Origin: Atrina japonica
Lineage: Eukaryota > Mollusca > Bivalvia > Pterioida > Pinnidae
NCBI GenBank assembly: GCA_030159075.1
Contig: BROG01000457.1
Span: 62,001-126,000 of the forward strand
Direction of reading: 5' to 3'
DNA: 64,000 nt
Below the pieces are notes generated by a model. The model did no database searches and was not told where the DNA came from. It saw only the letters and a program-made list of their open reading frames with translations. A program made the translations under genes and the position numbers. The stretch's first letter is position 1, and every line of letters starts with the position of its first letter. Shown one piece after another: positions 56,783 to 64,000 of this stretch.

Positions 56783-57705
56783 AAAATCTCAGACACCAAA
56801 GTATAAATCTTCAGAATGTCCAGGATACATATACAAATCCAGTGAATATTTGAAAAAAACGGATCTTTGAAAATCCAAAGTTGGGATCAGGTGCCATGGA
56901 GGAGTATGCATTTCTTGTTGACACGTCACATCCGCTGTGAATCTGCAGTCAGATTCAAATTTTAAGGATTGTTTTCATTTTTTGGATTGCATGGAGTATA
57001 AATGCAATGGACTATGGAAAAAATTCTGTGCAGCACGAAGTGCTATTTCACACGACCTGATTTCACACGATGTGGGTGACGAATTGTTCCTGATAAGAAT
57101 ATCCAGTGAAGGCAAACAAATCGACTTGTTTATCAAGAGATGCTTGACAAAGTTGCACTAGGCCTTACTCTCTTTTTTCTGTTGTAACTATGAAGCGAAT
57201 TTTCGTTTCTGTGCCAGACGGTGGCCTGTGGTTCTGGTCATAACATGACCTAGATATATCGCGATATGGGCCTGTAGGCTGTACAATGTGCTATAGATGT
57301 AGTCTCGTGTTTCCGATTTCTTTCTGTGATTTTTATTTGTTTTGTGGTAGGCCTAATGTATGGCTTTTAAAGATTAAATATATAAGAAATAAACATGTGA
57401 TATTCTTTTCTTTATTGATTCGTTCATGTATTCTTACGCTGAAAAGTAAAGCGGTTAATACTCGGGGCACGCGACTGCATTTACCGGAATATACAATATA
57501 TCGCTCTATATACTTGCAATTAAGGGAATTGCAGTCGGTATGTAAATATAAATAAGTGAAGAACAAATCCTCGTCACAATTGGTACAGATGAGTAAACAA
57601 CCGCTATCGAACAGGTAACTCAACATTTCATTTAACGAAAGGGTCATCGCAAACAAGGATATCATACCGACCATAAAATTAGCGGAACGTTGACATCAAA
57701 CAATA
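56783..57705 (-). repeat. Penelope-like tail, split by an insertion of about 0.57 kb
   Basis: Right half 57550-57705 (CCTCGTCACAATTGGTACAG, AGCGGAACGTTGACATCAAA) and left half 56783-56960 (ATCTCAGACACCAAAGTATA, GGGATCAGGTGCCATGGAGG) are both standard tail. Between, 56965-57530 is foreign sequence with no identified element type. Confidence 0.65.
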
Positions 57706-58484
57706 AAATCAAACGCTCTTACTCTTTCAGAGCTGATTTTCATTTCATCGAATACTCAAGCAAATATTGATTGACAATATTTAGTCTTTACATAAAATAC
57801 ATTCTACATATTATATACATTTTGTACGTTCCTTCAGTTCAATTATTTCTCGGATAATACTGTAGTCTATATAAGGAAAATTATCGGTGGAGACACGAAG
57901 TATAACATAATTGGACGGCTAATCTGATTTTCAATTTAAGCATTGATTGCTTTCAGTTGGCATTCATGGACATTATGGGAAACATGAATCACGTAAACAG
58001 CTCAGTGCTTATATTTACCATGTACAATTTTACCCGGTTATGATTTTATTACCAGAATTCAATTTCCCTAAGCTTATAAACAGTGAGTGCGCAATCCTGG
58101 AAAATCCAACAGTTAAATGATTGCATTTGGAAATTTTAAAGAGATGACAATTCATGAACCCAGGATATAATACTGATACCAGTAAGATGATATTGGAGTG
58201 TTACCATACATAAATACATGTACCTCTATACATATATCACTATTTTGACAATAGCATCTACAGTAGGATAACATAACACTATTTCTGTAGAGGTTTCACT
58301 CATTTCTCCCTTTCATAAAATATTTATATTCACTGAAATATATGATGTATTACTCTGTTTTAAATACATGTATAACCATGTGTTGAAAATGCAGTATTAT
58401 AGGGCTTCTTAATTACATTGCCTCAATCATATAAATCAATAAAATGTTATACTTACTATTGGATAATCTATTTAAGAGATTTCT
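57706..58484. other. No gene recognised
   Basis: AT-rich; no supported feature. Confidence 0.4.
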
Positions 58485-58795
58485 TGTGGTGGTCTAGCCA
58501 TAGAGCATTCGACTCACAAACGGAAGATTCCGGTTCGATTTCCGGTACCAGGCCATACCGAATACTTTTAAAATGGTATTTATCATTCCTTTGCCAAGCG
58601 CTTGGCATACGAAGTCATGGATCTCTCGGATGAGACTTAAAACTGGTCCTGTGTCACAGAAGGTGTGGCACGTAAAATAACTGTCCCTAGCATAGGTCAA
58701 CATCTGTGGCACTTCACATAAAGCTAGTGACATATCAATATAAGTGAAAAATAATTGACGGGATGTGAAACAATGATAAACGAACGAAGAAGCAA
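58485..58795 (+). mobile_element. SINE family 2, best copy
   Basis: Head GTGGTCTAGCCATAGAGCAT (A box), GACTCACAAACGGAAGATTC (anticodon arm, CAC in loop position), GGTTCGATTTCCGG (B box). Body GGATGAGACTTAAAACTGGT, GTGTCACAGAAGGTGTGGCA, end GACGGGATGTGAAACAATGA. The body is similar in parts to family 1 (GTGTCACAG.AGGTGT, CACGT.AA), so the two families share a 3' module with different tRNA heads. Confidence 0.8.
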
Positions 58796-59399
58796 ACGTG
58801 AACATTACCCCTATAATGGTTCATCAATATCTTATCTACTTTATAAAAATGTAATTATAGAATTGTCAATGTCTCAGAATATTTCTGACATTCAATGTTT
58901 GTGTATGGAAGGAGTGTCATTTGCTAAATTTTAAACTGATAATTTAAAAGTGAGTACAAATGACAGTTGTGGTTTTTTTTTAAACATTTTAACGTTCTAA
59001 ATCGGTTAAGATGTTGGAGTTTTAGAGATACCATTTGTAAATGTATATATAGATAGCAACACACAGTATGGTTTCCCTTTTCTTTGGTGACATTAAGGAA
59101 ATTTGATAAGAAATGAGAGACAATATCATCTTTTTATGAGAATACTTAATCATCTTCCATTCTTTTAACTAGCGTTCGTCAGGAGACAAATGTTTTTATA
59201 GAAAGCAAAGGTTGGGCGTCGTTCTACTTTGAATAGACATAATTTGATCATCATTCCTTGGTGAAGCTGAATTCGGACATTTTTATTTTTATTATTCTGG
59301 ACTTTGCAAAACAAAATTAAGTTTCTATTTTCACATGTATGTTTACCTTTTAATTTACCCTGTAACACACGGATTATAATTATCAATTTACTGATTCAT
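58796..59399. other. No gene recognised
   Basis: AT-rich; no supported feature. Confidence 0.4.
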
Positions 59400-59985
59400 T
59401 TGTTTATGTTTTCCCATCACATGTGCTTAGACTTTGTGACACCTGGACAATAATTATAATACGGGAAATGGACTAACTTCACATGTTAATCCTCTTTTTA
59501 CATAATTATTTTCATTACTGTCAAAGCAATTATGTACTTATTTAACGTCTCAATTATATTAATGTACATCTGACTAGGATTTAATTTATTTGCTATTGTT
59601 TGGTAATTGACTCAACACCTTTCAAACTTATACGAGAGCTATTATTTACAAACTATTGTTCCAAATTCTCATAAATACCTTTGTAAAATTTCAATTCCTT
59701 AGTTCGGACATCAGACACACTACTGATAACACCGACTCGTTACTTTGTTTTTGGAGACCACGTATACTACTGGTCATATATCCAACTTGCCTTCTATTTT
59801 AATCCAGGACTTAATACTTTTTATTCAATATTTTGGACTTATTATTTATTACTGATCATTTCGGACTATTTGCATTTTATTGTTACATTTTGTGCTTTTA
59901 TGCTGTTCCATTGTTGCGGCTTGACAATAAATACGGATTAACTTAATCAGTGTTCTTCCTGGAGTTGTATTTTGGTGGACCACAG
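59400..59985 (+). repeat. Possible LTR with adjacent primer binding site (relic)
   Basis: AATAAA at 59926-59931, then a short U5-like stretch and TTTTGGTGGACCACAGGG, in which TGGTGGACC at 59973-59981 looks like a tRNA-3'-end-complementary site. Same spacing logic as in the gypsy LTR at 6574. No Gag or Pol follows, and no second LTR was found. Confidence 0.3.
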
Positions 59986-60264
59986 GGAATACGGCAGTCT
60001 ATCTACTTACGGCCCACAGCGTCACGTTACTTTACGGCCCACAGAGCCACACACACCGACTATTATTATTCTTCTCGCCAACATTCCCTCACCCCGTTCG
60101 TTAACAACGTAACAGCGGATACGGCTCCAACAACAACATCAACGACACAACATCGTCACATACGAACACGTCCAATACCGACACGAAACCCCATTGTGAC
60201 AATTGTACGATGTCTCAACAGAAATGCTAAACTCTGTGAACACTATTAGTTATTAAGTTTGTAT

Positions 60265-60379
60265 CTGACCGTCCACGGGAATATATTGAGTTGATCAAGT
60301 TCATGGAAGGTGCCTTCCATGGACTTAATATGTCGGATTGGTCAAGTTGGCGAGGCGAAATATTCCCGTGGACGGTCAG
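60265..60379. repeat. 115-bp inverted-repeat element
   Basis: CTGACCGTCCACGGGAATAT at the left and ATATTCCCGTGGACGGTCAG at the right are perfect complements over 20 bases; an inner palindrome TCCATGG-like (TTCATGGAAGGTGCCTTCCA) lies at 60300-60322. Confidence 0.8.
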
Positions 60380-61072
60380 TAATATACCTAATTATTGTTT
60401 TGTTTTGTCGGAGACTATAATATCATTTAGAAAATGTCTTCATTTGCCACAGGACACATATTTGCGTATTGAATCATCCGCCATAATTGTCTATTGTTTG
60501 CTACTGACTGTCCATAGAACCATGGAAGGCAGTCACGTGATTCGTCATACCCAATGAAATGGCGATATCTTAGTCCGAGGCAAAACAAAATAATAATAGA
60601 CTATTTCACTGTAACTTAATTTATATTGTTATCGATTTTGTGTTTTATTTGGAATACTAGTCAATAAAATCAAAACTTTAGAAAGTGTGATTAATTTCTA
60701 AAATATGTAAACAGTATCGTTTTCAACGGTTGTGAGTGAGTAAAAAAATCGCCAAGGTTCGTTATAGTACTTGGATATCTGGGCATATTGAAAACTTCCT
60801 TTCGATGGCCAATGGAATTCTGACAATGTAGTTCAGTTCCTAATTCATTCAAAATTGGAAACGATTGATAGTGGTTGTCAGAGGAATTACTATTATTGCA
60901 ATCAGCACAAGGACCTAATGACTTAACGTAAGTGTCCTAAATTAAATGAATCAACGATGACTGACATTATGAGATAACAGATACATTAATTAATAATTGA
61001 AAAAACAGTGTCAGTAACGTATTTGTACCAACATAAGGCGAGGAAGATTATGGTCACCTACCAAAGTATGAA
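60380..61072. other. No gene recognised
   Basis: AT-rich; no supported feature. Confidence 0.4.
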
Positions 61073-61335
61073 AAAGACATTACCAAATCGTCAATTGTAA
61101 GAGAATCCTACAGACCACGTGTCATGGAGATGTTTGCACCTCTGTAGACTGGTCAAACCCGCCGTGGTCCGCGATCAAATCCAAATCAAAAGAGGCAATA
61201 ACTTCCAGTATAGACGATTCAAACGTTTCTTTCGAACAAATTGCTCAACTTTTCTGTCTGTGAAACATATTTATTGCAAACAAGGTCAAGTTTACACTAA
61301 TTGGGACTTTAAAAACGTGATTCCTCATATACAGA
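61073..61335 (-). repeat. Penelope-like tail, old diverged copy
   Basis: CACGTGTCATGGAGATGTTT, GACTGGTCAAACCCGCC, TTGCTCAACTTTTC-T-TGTGAAAC and TATTGCAAACAAGG follow the tail order with many substitutions. Confidence 0.55.
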
Positions 61336-61938
61336 AGTGTATTTTGTTACAATTGTTCACACAGCAGTTTACCTCTGAATGCTAAGCAATCGGACATGAA
61401 CAATATAAAGCTTTATATTTTGAATAACCATTGATACATTAAAATGATTCTTCTCTCTCTCTCTCTCTCTCTCAATTTTTATTTACGACGTCTTTATCAT
61501 CATTATATCACGTGATTCACGCGAATATCAATTATCATTCTGATATAGCTCTATCCAGAAATGTAGTGTGAATGTATTATGTAGATAAGTGAACAAACAT
61601 CTTTGATATGATGTCTTCAACTACACAGTATTTACTCAAATACATCAAAATATTTCATTTCCATTTTAAACATCCCTCAGAAATATGATCTTCCTTTAGT
61701 TTATATGGGCTTAGATAGGTGTAAATATTACCCAATCATTAAATTATCACAGATTTTTTCCTTGGTGACGATCTGTAATGGTCTGTACTTGAAAAATCCA
61801 TTGTTTCTATTGAGTCAGTAAATGTATAATATACACAGTACATGTATATCCATATATCAGGGTATGCATGATCGAATGATTCTCCCAATTTCACTATATC
61901 ACATGTTAACTCTAATATTCGTATTCGTTGTTCGAAAT
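61336..61938. other. Probable 3' UTR and flank of gene C
   Basis: Includes a short (CT)n tract at 61451-61475 and a minus-strand AATAAA (plus TTTATT) near 61486, about 450 bases after the stop. Confidence 0.4.
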
Positions 61939-62461
61939 CTACATCCAAGACGATGATGGTAGAGTTGTCATTGGTTCAATTTTTGTTGAGCGCATTGGTA
62001 AAACGGGATGACATCCTGTTTCATTTTCCAGTGTGTTGACACCTTTTATATCGGTTTTTACCAAAGGTATTGTGTCTTCCTGTTTGTCGTTCTTATGGAA
62101 GGCTTTGCTTAATTTCCTTTTGAATAATACATAATACGGACTTGCCAGAAATCCTCCCACAACAAAACACACGATTGAAATGCCAATGAGAAAAGGTCCT
62201 ATGATTCGGAATGATGTGATGTGATCTGTTCCATCTTTAGCAGTATACACAATTAAAGTTAGAATGAATCCTGTGATAAACAAAGGTTTGAAAAGAACAA
62301 AAAAATACGATCCGCACCTCACTACAATGCTGTTCCCTTCATGTAAACGTATATGTTCTTCCATGACACCATTCCACAAGACCCATACCTTGTACCCACT
62401 GTTGTCAACAGGGCTTATATGTATGCTAAAAAGTAGTAAAAATGTGAATTACAAACATATA

Positions 62462-62544
<83 letters not shown>

Positions 62545-62778
62545 TGTGTAATTCCGTTCATTGATATAAAACAATTGTATGATAAATGATGAATATTGTA
62601 ATATAAGTTATTAATATATTTTAATTATATCATAAACATAATACCAAAGTTATAATGCTCAAGACGATTGTTTCTGTCAATAAGACTTCATCAGTTGAGC
62701 TCCCATTTTAGATATATTTTCTAAAGAGAAAGTGGTATCAGAGTTTCAGTTTTGTAAATCAATTTGTCTTGTAAATAG

Positions 62779-62817
<39 letters not shown>

Positions 62818-63203
62818 ATATATATATATATATATATATATGATATATACATCATAATATATATTAAGTTTATAATATCTAGTATATTGTACGATAGTTA
62901 TTATGAACATCTTAAAATTTAGTTTTAATCTACATTTACGGTTTTCCATTATATCTACATTTCGGGTATTATATTAATTATCGCTTCATCTTCCATCTTT
63001 AAGTTTTTTTTCTATTTACTTTCATGTCATGTTTATTTCCTATCCCTTATATATAATGAAATACTGAGCACGAAAACAAACACTTACGTTAGAGGAGTTA
63101 AAGCTCCGCGTTGGATATCGAAAGCAACAGTACTGATGGTGAATACAAATAGAATGACTGACAGAATGCTTGTATTGATTAAGTGATAAATTATAATTAA
63201 CAT
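61939..63203 (-). CDS. Gene C: small membrane protein, two coding exons, paralogous to gene B
   Basis: Exon 1 63203-63088 (38 codons plus 2 bases) ends CTAAC before a donor GTAAGT; exon 2 62425-61939 follows a T-rich acceptor ending TTTTTAG. The join is in frame (phase 2), giving 200 residues and a TAG stop. Residues 12-28 (SILSVILFVFTISTVAF) form a signal anchor or TM1. An outside loop carries KVWVLWNG and a Cys at 76. Segments 79-99 (YFFVLFKPLFITGFILTLIVY) and 111-136 (FRIIGPFLIGISIVCFVVGG) are TM2 and TM3. A basic cytoplasmic tail KRKLSKAFHK follows. The W--LW---C loop is faintly claudin-like, but only three TMs are found. An internal ATG (62364) with good context could start a shorter 141-residue form like gene B. 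The pattern PL-x3-G-x3-T-x3-Y then G-x-hydrophobic matches gene B. Function unknown. A TTTATT near 61485 could be its polyadenylation signal. Confidence 0.68.
62461..62541. repeat. (GT)n(GA)n microsatellite
   Basis: GT run then about 60 bases of GA, in the gene C intron near the acceptor. Confidence 0.97.
62622..62780 (+). repeat. Dispersed repeat W, partial, inside gene C intron
   Basis: ATAAACATAATACCAAAGTT, ATGCTCAAGACGATTGTTTC and AGAAAGTGGTATCAGAGTTT, the complement of 41056-41180. Confidence 0.75.
62781..62843. repeat. (CA)n(TA)n microsatellite
   Basis: CA run then TA run. Confidence 0.95.
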
Positions 63204-64000
63204 TTATACTGTGTGTGTTGGGAATGATAGGTATTCTCGATGTGGTTACACCTTTTGCGTTCTTCATGTTAAATACGTATAATCCCAACACACAACATGA
63301 ACTACAAAAATATCCTCACACATACATATCCTCTATGATACATATTTGGCGTATATTTCAAAATAATTTTAGGTATCATACAAAAATTATAGTTTATAAT
63401 GATAACTTACCGTATACCCGCTTAATCTACAATCATCCATCTTTTTTCTTCCATTATAGGTAGATATCGATCACGTGATACAGTTCTACTTCGTCCATGG
63501 CGATGATTCTGAAAGGTCTTCTGCAGTGCTATTTTCTGTTTATTGATCATTGAAAATCTTTATATTTAAAAATTCTAACCTTGTGTCAACACTGAAAACT
63601 GTCTAATGAGTTCAATTTATTATTACAATTAGTACTTGTAACCGTGACACTAGCATCCATGTCGCCTCAGTTTCATCGATTTTCTACTATCATCCACTCG
63701 TTGAAAAACGTGCAAAATGTAGTTCGAAAGACAATACCAAAAATTGCAAAGACAACAACAATGATTGACTCGCATATGAAATTTGCATAGCGGTGATGAA
63801 ATCAATTGAAGTGGATATACAATACATTCACTGTAAAATTTACATCGATCTCGCAATATGCTCTTAACAAAACCAAATACATATAAATTGGCTGCCTGTT
63901 AAATCAATGAAATAGTTCTTAAAATGTTGAATGTTTCATTATATTTCTGGATATTTCACGATGTGTATGGTACTATTGATATTTTCCAGTTTTTATGTAA
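63204..64000. other. 5' flank of gene C; no other gene recognised
   Basis: AT-rich; short ORFs without motifs. The promoter of gene C should lie here, but no element is distinctive. Confidence 0.4.

Larger units (their letters stand above)
62426..63087 (-). other. Intron of gene C
   Basis: GTAAGT donor (63087-63082) and TTTTTAG acceptor (62432-62426). It holds two microsatellite blocks and one partial unit of dispersed repeat W. Confidence 0.65.

Noticed and set aside
57286..57674. Overlapping plus and minus ORFs
   Set aside because: Both lie in or across the boundary of an insertion in a repeat tail and show no recognisable features.
58485..58560. Functional tRNA gene with a CAC loop
   Set aside because: It is the head of a family-2 SINE; the acceptor stem is not well formed.
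59950..60249. 99-codon Thr-rich ORF after the possible LTR
   Set aside because: No Gag signature; composition reflects repeated CAACA/ACAACA sequence.

Overview
This window looks like intergenic, repeat-dominated DNA from an animal nuclear genome, most likely a marine lophotrochozoan such as a bivalve mollusc. The supporting signs are AT-rich sequence, long TA/GT/CT microsatellites, spliced genes with GT-AG introns, three tRNA-derived SINE families, a Ty3/gypsy element, Penelope-like reverse transcriptase relics and many short fold-back (MITE-like) elements. The taxon is an inference; no marker gene is present. No operon, CRISPR array, rRNA or convincing functional tRNA gene is visible.

Layout. 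1-6981: a nearly full-length Ty3/gypsy LTR retrotransposon on the minus strand. It has a 5' LTR, PBS, Gag with two zinc knuckles, protease, RT, RNase H, integrase and a third envelope-like ORF that runs off the left edge; it carries about eight single-base-scale frame breaks, many at homopolymers. 7.4-10 kb: 28-bp and 45-bp tandem arrays with a SINE inserted in the second. 10.6-11.4 kb: small membrane-protein gene A, with a SINE inserted at its stop codon. 12.7-36.7 kb: SINEs, MITEs, microsatellites, a 19-bp minisatellite, a 2-kb TIR transposon carrying nested elements, a satellite that seems to derive from the tail of a Penelope-like element, and the best copy of that element (35.0-36.7 kb). 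38.6-41 kb: more element tails and an AT-rich array. 43.3-47.4 kb: a recent direct tandem duplication of about 2.02 kb. 49.6-51.7 kb: gene B (two coding exons). 61.9-63.2 kb: gene C (two exons).

The only convincing host genes are A, B and C, all on the minus strand. Each encodes a small protein with a pair of membrane segments; B and C share a clear pattern (PL, then G, T, Y, then a second Gly-rich segment) and A resembles them more loosely. They look like dispersed paralogs of one uncharacterised membrane-hairpin family. Their biochemical function cannot be read from the sequence.

I did not find a convincing new multi-gene system. The most unusual items are the envelope-like ORF in the gypsy element, the SINE whose target-site duplication contains a gene's stop codon, the satellite apparently born from a retroelement tail, the very young 2-kb tandem duplication (or assembly artefact), and the three membrane-hairpin paralogs with repeat-filled introns.
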